Positions 4,937 to 12,352 are shown, counted from the stretch's first letter. The stretch: DNA of 17,815 nt from CAG-492 sp045643465 (GCA_045643465.1 JAZUKV010000031.1:1-17815), one strand, 5' to 3'. The notes: generated from the letters alone by a model not told the origin. A program made the numbers and translations.

Positions 4937-5206
4937 TTATTTATCCAACTCCTCAAACATTTCATCAACGTTATTAAATGATTTACTTATGTTTTTTCCG
5001 TTTTTTACATCTTCTAATGCTTGAATTGTTTCTGCGTTTAATTGTGGCTTTTTTATTTCGAAAGGTATGCCATCATTTAATATAACTTGTTTTAAAAATA
5101 CATTAACAGCATCTGTAATTGATAATCCTAAATCTTGCAGTGTTTTTTCTGCTTTTGCTTTTACATCTGGTGCTATTCTTATGTGTAATGTATCTGTTTT
5201 AGTCAT
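4937..5206 (-). CDS. RelB/DinJ-family antitoxin without a toxin gene
   Basis: This 89-residue protein starts with a ribbon-helix-helix DNA-binding region (TDTLHIRIAPDVKAKAEKTL, then LGLSITDAVNVFLKQV, about residues 5-42). The dimer strand IPFEI follows (about 47-51), with an acidic, probably flexible toxin-wrapping tail (LEDVKNGKNISKSFNNVDEMFEELDK). This is the RelB/DinJ layout: the antitoxin neutralises a RelE/YafQ mRNA interferase and represses its own promoter. Normally the toxin gene follows directly, but here a terminator follows 11 bp after the stop and no RelE-like frame is present. The start at 5206 is preferred because GGAGGTGG lies 8 nt upstream, overlapping the alternative ATG at 5221. 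It may act as an anti-addiction or stray antitoxin carried by the mobile element. Confidence 0.85.
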   Translation of the reverse strand: MTKTDTLHIRIAPDVKAKAEKTLQDLGLSITDAVNVFLKQVILNDGIPFEIKKPQLNAETIQALEDVKNGKNISKSFNNVDEMFEELDK

Positions 5207-5235
5207 TTTAACCACCTCCATAACTTATTATATGT

Positions 5236-5264
5236 ATTGTATCACATTTAATACACAAAATCAA
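5236..5264 (-). promoter_or_regulatory. Promoter and likely autoregulatory operator of the antitoxin
   Basis: On the minus strand TTGATT (plus 5259-5264) and TACAAT (plus 5236-5241) are 17 bp apart. A palindrome, TGTAT (5238-5242) with ATACA (5251-5255), overlaps the -10 box and spacer. That is where RelB/DinJ-type proteins usually bind to repress themselves. Confidence 0.6.
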
Positions 5265-5386
5265 CACATTTATTTATAAAATGCTATTTTTTAACAGAAA
5301 TAAATCATTTATTAAATCAACTTATGTACAAAATAAGCAATCATACCAACAAAATTTCCATTTGGATAGTATCCGCACACACACCA

Positions 5387-5683
5387 CATGGTTGGGGAGT
5401 ATATCCACAAGCAGCAGCGGGGTTCCCATTTACAGCATCAGTTTTAGCAGTAAAAGGAGATCCAATTGCAGATTTACAAGAAGATTTAGCAGCAGAGCAA
5501 AAAGCAAGAGCAACTTATGAAAAATTAATAGATTTATCTTGTGATGATCCAGATGTATTAGATCCACTTTATTTCTTAAGAGAAAGAGAAGTGGTTCACT
5601 TCCAAAGATTTGGAGAAGCCTTAAGAGGAGTACAAGATAAATTAGCAGAGAAGAAATGCTATATGAATAGCATTGATAGATAG
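5387..5683 (+). pseudogene. cotJC: 5'-truncated cotJC (spore coat protein / manganese-catalase family)
   Basis: From codon 5387 (HGWGVYPQAAAG) the frame matches the C-terminal half of CotJC: KGDPIADLQEDLAAEQKARA, then a YEKLIDL and DPDVLDPL region and FLREREVVHFQRFGEALRG. The conserved Glu and His residues of this ferritin-like metal-binding domain are present (AAEQKA, REREVVHFQRFGE). About the first half of a normal protein of roughly 190 residues is missing. The in-frame ATG at 5324 has no ribosome site and would add 21 unrelated residues. The gene is therefore broken at about 5380-5387, which probably marks the right edge of the inserted or rearranged region. CotJC normally sits in the inner spore coat, so the host is or was a spore former. 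Confidence 0.85.
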
Positions 5684-5765
5684 AAAAAAGTTAAAAGATG
5701 TTTAATTTTAATAAGATTATTAGTTAATAGAATTATATTGACTGATAGTCTTTTTTGGTTGTATG

Positions 5766-5774
5766 TGATATAAT
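5766..5774 (+). promoter_or_regulatory. Extended -10 promoter element upstream of the regulator gene
   Basis: TGATATAAT (5766-5774) is a consensus extended -10. The nearest TTGACT (5738-5743) is too far away (25 bp), so activity would rest on the extended -10. It is about 115 bp upstream of the regulator start, in a non-coding gap of about 200 bp (5684-5890) with no other gene. Confidence 0.4.
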
Positions 5775-5840
5775 GTATATATTTAAGAAATTAAATAATA
5801 AAATCAACTAAAATTAACTAGATTTGTTAAAGATGATTGG

Positions 5841-5869
5841 TTGTTAAAATGGATTACACTAATTATAAT
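5841..5869 (+). promoter_or_regulatory. Promoter of the XRE-AbrB regulator
   Basis: TTGTTA (5841-5846) and TATAAT (5864-5869) are 17 bp apart. Transcription would begin near 5876, so the leader holds little more than the GGGAGG ribosome site (5880-5885) before ATG5891. Confidence 0.55.
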
Positions 5870-5890
5870 AAAAAATGTGGGAGGTAAATT

Positions 5891-6301
5891 ATGGAAATAC
5901 AAATAAGCGAAAATTTAAAAAAATTACGTATTAGAGACAAAAGAACTTTAGAGGACATTGCAGAAATTATAAATGTTTCAAGACAATCAGTTTCTAAATG
6001 GGAATCAGGAGAATGTTATCCAGATATAGAAAAATGTGTTAGATTAGCTAAGCTATATAATGTATCATTAGATGCATTAGTTAATAAATCAATTGAAGAA
6101 TTGATTTACGAAGAAAATAAAGATGAAAAATATTTTTTTGGATTAACGAAGTTAGATAAAAATGGAGCTATACAATTACCACCCAAAGCAATAGAAATAT
6201 TCGAAATTACCACAGATGATGCAATTCTTGTTGTTGGAGATAAAAAACAAGGAATTGCACTAGTAAAATGTGGCAATGAAAATAATTTCATCGATAATTA
6301 A
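5891..6301 (+). CDS. XRE-family HTH plus AbrB-like two-domain transcriptional regulator
   Basis: The 136-residue protein has an N-terminal Cro/C1-type helix-turn-helix (about residues 6-63; core TLEDIAEIINVSRQSVSKWE and a YPDIEKCVRLAKLYNVSLDAL region). After an acidic linker (EENKDEKYF) comes a C-terminal swapped-hairpin domain (about 85-126). It reads LTKLDKNGAIQLPPKAIEIF, TDDAILVVGDKKQGIALVK, the AbrB/SpoVT pattern of a beta strand, a proline-proline turn and a GD loop. Both domains can bind DNA, and the AbrB part also gives a dimer. It acts in the cytoplasm as a repressor or switch, with an unknown target. GGGAGG precedes the ATG. The next gene starts 20 bp downstream and shares its terminator, so the pair is an operon. 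Confidence 0.85.
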   Translation: MEIQISENLKKLRIRDKRTLEDIAEIINVSRQSVSKWESGECYPDIEKCVRLAKLYNVSLDALVNKSIEELIYEENKDEKYFFGLTKLDKNGAIQLPPKAIEIFEITTDDAILVVGDKKQGIALVKCGNENNFIDN

Positions 6302-6321
6302 AAAAGAAAGGAGCTGTTATT

Positions 6322-6501
6322 ATGGAATTTGTAAGATTAAATTATGACAATAATAAAATGACAAATGCAGAACTTAAAGGTCATCAAGAAGTAATCATAG
6401 AATATGTAGAAAAAGGATATAAATACATTGGATTTATTCCAGTCAGCTTTGGACCAAGCGGAAAGACATTAGCAATTGATTTAGTATTTGAAAAAAAATA
6501 A
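6322..6501 (+). CDS. Small DUF4177-like protein
   Basis: This is a 59-residue protein starting MEFVRLNY with an AAGGAG ribosome site 8 nt upstream. The core (QEVIIEYVEKGYKYIGFIPV, SFGPSGKTLAIDLVFEKK) follows the DUF4177 pattern of a helix, an aromatic-glycine GYKY turn, a strand, and a closing sG.t..iDLVFE strand. No catalytic residue pattern is evident, and the family's function is unknown. It is co-transcribed with the XRE-AbrB regulator 20 bp upstream, so the two may work together, the small protein perhaps as a ligand-binding or modulating partner. That link is inference. Confidence 0.72.
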   Translation: MEFVRLNYDNNKMTNAELKGHQEVIIEYVEKGYKYIGFIPVSFGPSGKTLAIDLVFEKK

Positions 6502-6521
6502 GAGTTTATTATAACTAAATA

Positions 6522-6555
6522 AAGAACTGATTTTAAAAAATCAGTTCTTTTTATT
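6522..6555 (+). terminator. Intrinsic terminator after the XRE-AbrB/DUF4177 pair
   Basis: AAGAACTGA pairs with TCAGTTCTT across a TTTTAAAAAA middle (6522-6549), followed by TTTTTATTT. It lies 20 bp after the DUF4177 stop. Confidence 0.85.
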
Positions 6556-6640
6556 TACTGAAGATTTAAATGTATGTAAAAAATAATTAAATAAAATACT
6601 GGTAAAAATTTTTAAAAATACTTTCTTTTTTTTGAAACTA

Positions 6641-6649
6641 TGATATTAT
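6641..6649 (+). promoter_or_regulatory. Extended -10 promoter for the 118-aa gene
   Basis: TGATATTAT (6641-6649) resembles the TG-n-TATAAT elements seen before several other genes here. No good -35 is found at normal spacing. The leader would be about 50 nt before ATG6705. Confidence 0.4.
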
Positions 6650-6704
6650 TATTATGCATAACAAAAAAGTTATAGCAGGAAAACGTAAAAAGGAGATAAA
6701 ACAA

Positions 6705-7061
6705 ATGGAAGTAAACGAAGAAAAAAGACAAAAATTTATTGAATACGCAGGAAAAAGAGTAAATAATGTAATGCATGACATTCAAATATTAGAGCCAATG
6801 TCAAGAAGCACTTCATACGATTTTACCAAACAAGATCTAGAGGAAATGTTTGCAGCAATGGAAGAATGTTTAAATACAACAAAGAAAGAATTTTACAAAA
6901 AATTTGAAGAAAAAGAAGCTAAAGTAGCAAGAAAAACATTTACATTTGGTGCATCATCACTTACTACAGCTGTTTCAGTAGATAATATAGAATCTCAAAT
7001 AGATTCTACAAATGAAGTTAATAGTGAAGTATCAGCAATATCAGAGAATATAGCTGAATAA
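6705..7061 (+). CDS. Conserved hypothetical protein, alpha-helical
   Basis: This 118-residue soluble protein is not assigned to a named family. Residues 1-75 look like two or three charged helices: EEKRQKFIEYAGKRVNNVMH, an ILEPMSRSTSYDFT turn, then KQDLEEMFAAMEECLNTTKK. I recall similar helical domains, with an N-R-S-x-Y-x-Y/F-T turn, in small proteins of Clostridia, some near mobile elements. A Ser/Thr/Asn-rich tail of about 40 residues is probably disordered. ATG6705 is preferred because AAAAGGAG lies about 10 nt upstream, whereas ATG6654 has no ribosome site and would add a lysine-rich stretch. The gene is monocistronic, with terminators on both sides. Confidence 0.7.
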   Translation: MEVNEEKRQKFIEYAGKRVNNVMHDIQILEPMSRSTSYDFTKQDLEEMFAAMEECLNTTKKEFYKKFEEKEAKVARKTFTFGASSLTTAVSVDNIESQIDSTNEVNSEVSAISENIAE

Positions 7062-7078
7062 TATAAATTTTGTATAAG

Positions 7079-7116
7079 ACAGATATATATGAATATAACA
7101 TATATGTCTGTTTTTT
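7079..7116 (+). terminator. Intrinsic terminator of the 118-aa gene
   Basis: ACAGATATATATG (7079-7091) pairs fully with CATATATGTCTGT (7099-7111), allowing one T-G pair, and runs into six T. It separates the gene from the pyrH operon. Confidence 0.85.
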
Positions 7117-7212
7117 GCTGTAATAAATTAAAAAAGTAAAAATATTTTTGGTAATAATATGTTCAAAATTATGAAAATAAAGTAAATTTTTCATCTTTTT
7201 TCAAAAAAAGGG

Positions 7213-7241
7213 TGCAAATTTTATTATATCTATGATAAAAT
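7213..7241 (+). promoter_or_regulatory. Probable promoter of the pyrH-rseP operon
   Basis: TGCAAA (7213-7218), 17 bp, then TAAAAT (7236-7241) preceded by TGA (extended -10). It lies 35 bp before ATG7277, with the AAAAAAAGGAG ribosome site between. The boxes are imperfect but it is the only candidate directly upstream. The rest of 7117-7276 shows no gene. Confidence 0.5.
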
Positions 7242-7276
7242 GCAAAAGTAAAATAAAAAAAGGAGTGTTAAATCTT

Positions 7277-7987
7277 ATGTCAGAAATTAAATATAAAAGA
7301 GTTTTATTAAAATTAAGTGGAGAAGCATTAGCAGGAGAAAATAAAACAGGAATATCAGCAGAAGTATTAGATGATATAACTAATCAAATAAAAGAAATGG
7401 TTGAATTAGGAGTTCAAGTTGCAGTAGTTGTTGGGGGTGGAAACTTCTGGAGAGGCAAATATGGATACAATATGGAAAAAACAACATCAGACCATATGGG
7501 AATGCTTGCAACAACAATTAACTCATTGGCATTGCAAGACGCACTTGAATCTAAAGGAATTTATACTAGAGTTCAAACTGCTATAGAAATGAGAGAAATA
7601 GCAGAGCCATATATAAGAAGAAAAGCCGTAAAACATTTAGAAAAAGGTAGAGTTGTAATATTTGCTTGTGGAACAGGAAATACACATTTTACAACAGATA
7701 CAGGAGCAGCATTAAGAGCAGCTGAAGTAAATGCAGAAGTTATATTAGTAGCTAAAACAATTGATGGAGTATATTCAGCAGATCCAAAGATTGATCCAAA
7801 TGCAATTAAATTTGATCAAATTTCCTATATGGATGTATTAAATAAAGACCTTAAAGTAATGGATGCAACTGCTATTTCATTATGTAGAGAAAATAATATA
7901 CCTTTAGTAGTATTTGCAATGAATGAAAAAGGTAATATGATTAAAGCTGTAAAAGGTGAGAAAATAGGAACATTAGTAACTGACTAA
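7277..7987 (+). CDS. pyrH: UMP kinase
   Basis: UMP kinase phosphorylates UMP to UDP with ATP, the committed step to UTP, CTP and nucleotide sugars, in the cytoplasm as a hexamer. The 236-residue length is normal. The amino-acid-kinase fold motifs are all visible: LKLSGEAL (11-18), the glycine loop VVGGGNFWRG (51-60), SDHMGMLATTIN (71-82), FACGTGNTHFTTDTGAALRA (129-148) and AKTIDGVYSADP (159-170). ATG7277 is chosen because AAAGGAG lies about 10 nt upstream and the product starts as family members do. An upstream in-frame ATG at 7232 lies within the promoter. It is the first gene of an operon, 42 bp before frr. Confidence 0.97.
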   Translation: MSEIKYKRVLLKLSGEALAGENKTGISAEVLDDITNQIKEMVELGVQVAVVVGGGNFWRGKYGYNMEKTTSDHMGMLATTINSLALQDALESKGIYTRVQTAIEMREIAEPYIRRKAVKHLEKGRVVIFACGTGNTHFTTDTGAALRAAEVNAEVILVAKTIDGVYSADPKIDPNAIKFDQISYMDVLNKDLKVMDATAISLCRENNIPLVVFAMNEKGNMIKAVKGEKIGTLVTD

Positions 7988-8029
7988 GATTTTTTAAATT
8001 TTATAATAAAAAGAAGGGAAATGAATATT

Positions 8030-8578
8030 ATGAATTATGATACTATAATAGAAAGAATGGAAAAAACTGTAACTGTTTTTGAAAACAATTTAGCAGAAAT
8101 AAGAGCTGGTCGTGCAAATCCAGCAATTTTGAACAAGGTAAAGATTGATTATTATGGAGTTCCAACTCCAATATCACAAGTAGCTGGAATTTCAGTTCCA
8201 GAAGCTAGAATGATAGTTATCCAACCATGGGATACAAGTGTTTTAAAAGAAATAGAAAAAGAGATTTTAAAAGCAGATATAGGAATTAATCCAAATAATG
8301 ATGGAAAAGTAATCAGATTAAATTTTCCAGAGCTAAATGAAGAAAGAAGAAAAGAAATTGTTAAAAATATAAAGAAAATGGCAGAAGATGCTAAAGTAGC
8401 TATCAGATCAATAAGAAGAGATGGAATAGAAGAATTTAAGAAAAAACAAAAAGATTCTGAAATTACAGAAGATGAGCTAAAGATGGCAGAAGATGAAGTT
8501 CAAAAAATTACTGATAAAAATATTAATGAAATTGATAAATTATTAGAAAATAAAGAAAAAGAAGTTATGAGTGTTTAA
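8030..8578 (+). CDS. frr: Ribosome recycling factor
   Basis: RRF, together with EF-G, splits post-termination ribosomes so that subunits and mRNA can be reused. The 182-residue product has the standard order: an N-terminal helix with FENNLAEIRAGRANPAIL, a beta domain (KIDYYGVPTPISQVAGISVP, IQPWD, INPNNDGKVIRLNFP) and the two long C-terminal helices (LNEERRKEIVKNIKKMAEDA, AIRSIRRDGIEEFKKKQK, up to EKEVMSV). ATG8030 is preferred because AAGAAGGG (8011-8018) is then 11 nt away, compared with only 2 nt from ATG8021. It follows pyrH as in nearly all Firmicutes and is 19 bp before the prenyltransferase gene. Confidence 0.97.
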   Translation: MNYDTIIERMEKTVTVFENNLAEIRAGRANPAILNKVKIDYYGVPTPISQVAGISVPEARMIVIQPWDTSVLKEIEKEILKADIGINPNNDGKVIRLNFPELNEERRKEIVKNIKKMAEDAKVAIRSIRRDGIEEFKKKQKDSEITEDELKMAEDEVQKITDKNINEIDKLLENKEKEVMSV

Positions 8579-8597
8579 AAATTTACGGAGGAATCAA

Positions 8598-9485
8598 ATG
8601 AATTTTAAAGAAGAGCTAGATAATTACATTAATTTGATTAATGGCGAGTTACAAAAATATATAAATACAAAAGAATGTCCGGAATATATTTTAAATGAGG
8701 CAAAGGGATATAGTTTAATGGCAGGAGGAAAAAGACTACGTCCTATTCTAATATTGGCAACATATGCTCTTTTTAAAAGTGACATAGAAAGATGTTTTGA
8801 TTTTGCAGTAGCAATAGAAATGGTGCATACATTTTCTTTAATACATGATGATTTACCAGGAATAGATGATGATGATTATCGTAGAGGAAAATTAACAAAT
8901 CATAAAAAATATAATGAAGCTACAGCAATATTATCAGGAGATTCATTACTAAATAATGCATATAAAATAATAATTGAAAATATTGGTAAATCTGAAGGAA
9001 TAGATAAAGAACAAAAGATAGCTTGTTTATATGAATTGTCATATGGAATTGATAGAATGATTGCAGGTGAATATGTAGATACTGAATATGAAGGAAAACA
9101 AATATCAAGTGAATATTTGGAATATATGCATGAAAATAAAACAGGAGCATTAATTGTTGCTCCTGTAAAAATAGGTGCGATATTAGCTGGGGCTAATGAA
9201 TATGATATCCAAAGGTTATGCAAATATGCAGAAAAAATAGGATTAGCTTTTCAAATAAAAGATGATATATTGTCTGAAATAGGAAATCAAGAAGAGCTAG
9301 GTAAACCAGTAGGAAATGACAGAGAAAAGGGGAAATGTACATATGTTACTAAATATGGATTGGATGTTGCTCAAAAAATGTTAGATGATATAATTACAGA
9401 AGCAATAGATATAATGAAAGATTACGATAAAAATAGTGAATTTTTAATTGAATTAGCACGATATATTAAAAATAGGAATAAATAA
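8598..9485 (+). CDS. ispA: Short-chain polyprenyl diphosphate synthase (farnesyl/geranyl type)
   Basis: It condenses IPP with allylic diphosphates to give the C10-C15 primer that UppS, encoded next, extends to undecaprenyl diphosphate for wall synthesis. The 295-residue length fits bacterial FPP synthases. Visible motifs are GGKRLRPIL (43-51), the first Asp-rich motif HDDLPGIDDDDYRRG (83-97) and GEYVDTE. FQIKDDILSEIG contains the second Asp-rich motif (222-226), and GKPVGND is near 235. In the second motif the usual DDILD is DDILS, so the third aspartate is a serine. The family tolerates change there, but it could alter product length. ATG8598 is chosen for the GGAGG 6 nt upstream. The symbol is by family; geranylgeranyl specificity cannot be excluded. 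Confidence 0.9.
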   Translation: MNFKEELDNYINLINGELQKYINTKECPEYILNEAKGYSLMAGGKRLRPILILATYALFKSDIERCFDFAVAIEMVHTFSLIHDDLPGIDDDDYRRGKLTNHKKYNEATAILSGDSLLNNAYKIIIENIGKSEGIDKEQKIACLYELSYGIDRMIAGEYVDTEYEGKQISSEYLEYMHENKTGALIVAPVKIGAILAGANEYDIQRLCKYAEKIGLAFQIKDDILSEIGNQEELGKPVGNDREKGKCTYVTKYGLDVAQKMLDDIITEAIDIMKDYDKNSEFLIELARYIKNRNK

Positions 9486-9498
9486 AGAGGAGTTTTAT

Positions 9499-10212
9499 AT
9501 GGACAATGATACTAATAACATGCCACAACATATTGCAATTATAATGGATGGAAATAGAAGATGGGCAAGAGAGCAAAAAATTAATATATCTGATGGACAT
9601 AAAAAAGGAGCAGATACGTTAGAAAAAATAGCAAAATATTGTAATAAAATAGGTATAAAATTTTTAACAGTATATGCTTTTTCAACAGAAAATTGGAAAA
9701 GAAGTAAAGAAGAAGTAGGGGCACTAATGAGCCTACTTAGATTATATCTAGAAAGATTTTCCAAAAAAGCAGATATAGAAAATATTAAAATCAAAGTACT
9801 AGGTGATATTGAAGTTTTAGAAGAAGGATTAAAAAAATCCATAAAAAAAACAATTGAAAGAACTAAGAAAAATACAGGATTAACATTAAATATTGCTTTA
9901 AATTATGGAGGAAGGGCTGAAATAACAAAAGCTATTCAAAAAATAGCAAGAGACGTAAAAAATGGAATAATAGATCCATTAGATATCACAGAATCCACAG
10001 TAGAGGCTAATTTGTATACTGCAGGTCAACCTGATCCAGATTTATTAATTAGAACAAGCGGAGAGCTTAGAACAAGTAATTTTTTACCATGGCAAATTGT
10101 ATATTCTGAGTTTTATTTTATACAAAAATATTGGCCAGACTTTGGCGAAGAAGATGTTGATGATGCAATAAAGATTTATCAAAAGAGAAATAGAAAATTT
10201 GGAGGGAAATAA
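9499..10212 (+). CDS. uppS: Undecaprenyl diphosphate synthase (isoprenyl transferase)
   Basis: This cis-prenyltransferase adds IPP units to farnesyl diphosphate to make the C55 lipid carrier of peptidoglycan and wall polymers. The 237 residues are typical. Motifs present are HIAIIMDGNRRWA with the catalytic Asp17, GHKKGA, YAFSTENWKR, the RTSGELRTSNFLPWQ block (185-199) and the YSEFYF Glu204 region. AGAGGAG lies 6 nt before ATG9499. The gene is 13 bp after its substrate-making partner and overlaps cdsA by one base (TAATG), indicating translational coupling. Confidence 0.97.
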   Translation: MDNDTNNMPQHIAIIMDGNRRWAREQKINISDGHKKGADTLEKIAKYCNKIGIKFLTVYAFSTENWKRSKEEVGALMSLLRLYLERFSKKADIENIKIKVLGDIEVLEEGLKKSIKKTIERTKKNTGLTLNIALNYGGRAEITKAIQKIARDVKNGIIDPLDITESTVEANLYTAGQPDPDLLIRTSGELRTSNFLPWQIVYSEFYFIQKYWPDFGEEDVDDAIKIYQKRNRKFGGK

Positions 10213-11021
10213 TGAATTTTAAAAGAGTTGTTTCAGGATTAATTGGTTTTCCATTAGTTATATTGCTTTTTATATTGGGAAACAAATATGTAATAGATGT
10301 AGCTATAACTGCATTAGCAGTTTTAAGTATATATGAATATACCAAATGTTTTAAGGATACAAAAAAGGCAAAACCGATATCTTGGATTTGTTATGCTGCA
10401 TGTGCATTCATACCACTATTACATATAATACCAAATGAATATTTAGGTTTTATAATAGCGTTAGCTATTCCAAGTGTAATATTAATATTGTTTTTGCATA
10501 TAATTATTAGTAATTTAAAATTTACAATAAAGGATATAGCAGTAACATTTTTCGGAATAGCATATATTGTTTTATTTTATTCTTTTGTAGCATTAATATA
10601 TGGTGCTGACAATGGAAAATTCTATATTTGGTATGCTATATTACCAGCTTGGGGAACAGATGTATTTGCATATGCTGTGGGTAGGAGAATTGGAAAACAC
10701 AAGTTTAGCCAAATTAGTCCAAATAAGTCTATAGAGGGCTGCATAGCAGGTACTTTAGGTGCAATAGCTGTATCACTAATATATACATGTATCATTAATA
10801 ATTGTTTTAATTATACAGTAAATTATATTATAGTTGCTGCTATAGCATTAATATTAAGTGTAATTGGTCAAGTAGGAGATTTTGCAGCATCTAGTATTAA
10901 AAGATATACAGGTGTAAAAGATTTCGGAAATTTAATTCCAGGTCATGGAGGAATATTAGATAGATTTGATAGTTTAATATTTATAGCACCATTTGCGTAT
11001 TTCTTAATAATGTTACTATAA
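10212..11021 (+). CDS. cdsA: Phosphatidate cytidylyltransferase (CDP-diacylglycerol synthase)
   Basis: CdsA converts phosphatidic acid and CTP into CDP-diacylglycerol, the branch point of phospholipid synthesis, in the cytoplasmic membrane. The 269 residues form about seven to eight hydrophobic helices. The family signature is intact near the C-terminus: S228 IKR (229-231), then K236-D237 and LIPGHGGILDRFD (241-253), with Lys, Asp, His and Asp at the metal- and CTP-binding positions. The WGTDVFAYAVGRRIGKHKF block of the family lies near 147-165. The start codon overlaps the uppS stop, and GGAGGG of uppS's last codons serves as the ribosome site. Confidence 0.96.
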   Translation: MNFKRVVSGLIGFPLVILLFILGNKYVIDVAITALAVLSIYEYTKCFKDTKKAKPISWICYAACAFIPLLHIIPNEYLGFIIALAIPSVILILFLHIIISNLKFTIKDIAVTFFGIAYIVLFYSFVALIYGADNGKFYIWYAILPAWGTDVFAYAVGRRIGKHKFSQISPNKSIEGCIAGTLGAIAVSLIYTCIINNCFNYTVNYIIVAAIALILSVIGQVGDFAASSIKRYTGVKDFGNLIPGHGGILDRFDSLIFIAPFAYFLIMLL

Positions 11022-11038
11022 CATAGGAGGAAAAACTT

Positions 11039-12289
11039 TTGATTAGTTTTTTAATAAGTACTTTAAAAATAATAATTTTATTAGGCTTTTTAGTATTTAT
11101 ACATGAATTTGGACATTTTTCAGTTGCAAAGCTATGTAAAGTTAAGGTAAATGAGTTTGCAATAGGATTTGGACCAGCAATTTTAAAAATCAAAGGAAAA
11201 GAAACAAGATATGTACTAAGATTACTTCCATTAGGCGGATTTGTTAGCATGGAAGGTGAAGATTCAAAATCAGAAGACGAAAGAGCCTTTAATAAAGTAA
11301 AAATAAGAAAAAGAATTGCTATTGTAGCTGCAGGTGGTCTAGTTAATATATGTTTTGCATTAATTGCATATTTGGGATTACAGGCAATATATCCAAATAA
11401 TATTACTACAGAAGTAGATTATGCTCTTCCTGGATATGCAGCTGAAAATGTAAATATACAGCAAAATGATATTATAGAAAAAATTAATGGAAAAAAAGTG
11501 TATACACAATCAGATATATCAAAGCTTGTATCAGAATCAGAGGGTAAAGAGCTAGTCCTTACAATAAATAGAAATGGGAATAAAATGGAGCAAAAAATTA
11601 TTCCTACTGAATATTTGTATAATTGTACTGGATTTTGTTTAGAGTCTGAATATGATACAACAATTAAAGCATTTGATAAAACAAGCGTAGAAAATCAAGG
11701 CTTTAAAGTTGGAGACAAAATAATAGAAATAGATGGTCAAAAAATTGAAAATGATTCTAAAAAGTTATCTGAATTATTACAAGACACAGAAAAAGATACA
11801 TTTGAATTATTAATTTTAAGAAAAGGTAAAAATATTAATATTTCAGTTACTCCAATCAAAAAAATGAAGTATATGCTAGGTATTAATTTTAAAAAGGCAG
11901 ATAAAAACTTAAAAAATAATTTATATTATGCAGCTATAGAAACAAAAGATTTTTCTTTTTCAATAATAGATAATATAAAAGAAATTGTTTCTGGAAAAGT
12001 AAGTAAAGATGATTTTATGGGACCAGTTGGAATTTCAAGTGCAGTTTCTAAAACGAATGGCATAAAGGAATTTATCTATATGCTGGCATTAATTTCTTTA
12101 TCATTGGGTGTAACAAATTTACTACCATTTCCACCTCTTGATGGAGGCAAAATCGTATTTTTAATAATAGAAGCAATTAGAAAGAAACCTTTAAAAGAAG
12201 AAATAGAAGCAGGAATACAGATGGTAGGCTTTTCAATTCTAATAATACTAGCAATTTTTGTAACTTATAATGATATTTTAAGATTATAG
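11039..12289 (+). CDS. rseP: Site-2 membrane metalloprotease (RseP/RasP family)
   Basis: This zinc protease cuts membrane-spanning segments, typically of anti-sigma factors after a first cut, or of leftover signal peptides and divisome proteins. The 416 residues show HEFGH (22-26) in the first helix, LPLGGFVSM near 64, and MGPVGI near 328. Two PDZ-like domains follow (about 125-190, with NVNIQQNDIIEKINGKKV; about 212-275, with FKVGDKIIEIDGQKI). The second zinc motif is TNLLPFPPLDGGKI (359-372). A PDZ tandem is less common in Firmicutes, where one PDZ domain is usual. The start is TTG at 11039, 8 nt after AGGAGG. It ends the operon. dxr, often between cdsA and rseP, is absent. Confidence 0.94.
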   Translation: MISFLISTLKIIILLGFLVFIHEFGHFSVAKLCKVKVNEFAIGFGPAILKIKGKETRYVLRLLPLGGFVSMEGEDSKSEDERAFNKVKIRKRIAIVAAGGLVNICFALIAYLGLQAIYPNNITTEVDYALPGYAAENVNIQQNDIIEKINGKKVYTQSDISKLVSESEGKELVLTINRNGNKMEQKIIPTEYLYNCTGFCLESEYDTTIKAFDKTSVENQGFKVGDKIIEIDGQKIENDSKKLSELLQDTEKDTFELLILRKGKNINISVTPIKKMKYMLGINFKKADKNLKNNLYYAAIETKDFSFSIIDNIKEIVSGKVSKDDFMGPVGISSAVSKTNGIKEFIYMLALISLSLGVTNLLPFPPLDGGKIVFLIIEAIRKKPLKEEIEAGIQMVGFSILIILAIFVTYNDILRL

Positions 12290-12295
12290 ATTTAC

Positions 12296-12334
12296 AATAG
12301 TAGGAAAATTTAATTTTTCCTACTATTATTTTAC
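12296..12334 (+). terminator. Terminator of the pyrH-rseP operon
   Basis: AATAGTAGGAAAAA pairs with TTTTTCCTACTATT (about 12296-12328) across a short AT loop and is followed by ATTTT. It starts 7 bp after the rseP stop. Confidence 0.88.
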
Positions 12335-12352
12335 ATAAATTATGGCAAAATA

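Noticed and set aside
4925..4937. RelE/YafQ toxin following the antitoxin
   Set aside because: Only 11 bp separate the antitoxin stop from a terminator, and no suitable frame exists on the minus strand down to the oriT.
5324..5386. N-terminal extension of the CotJC-like frame as a real gene start
   Set aside because: ATG5324 has no ribosome site and the first 21 residues do not resemble the family, so the frame is treated as a truncated pseudogene.
8900..9223. Minus-strand open frames inside the prenyl synthase gene
   Set aside because: They are shadows of a conserved gene with all family motifs. Low-GC codon use leaves few antisense stops.
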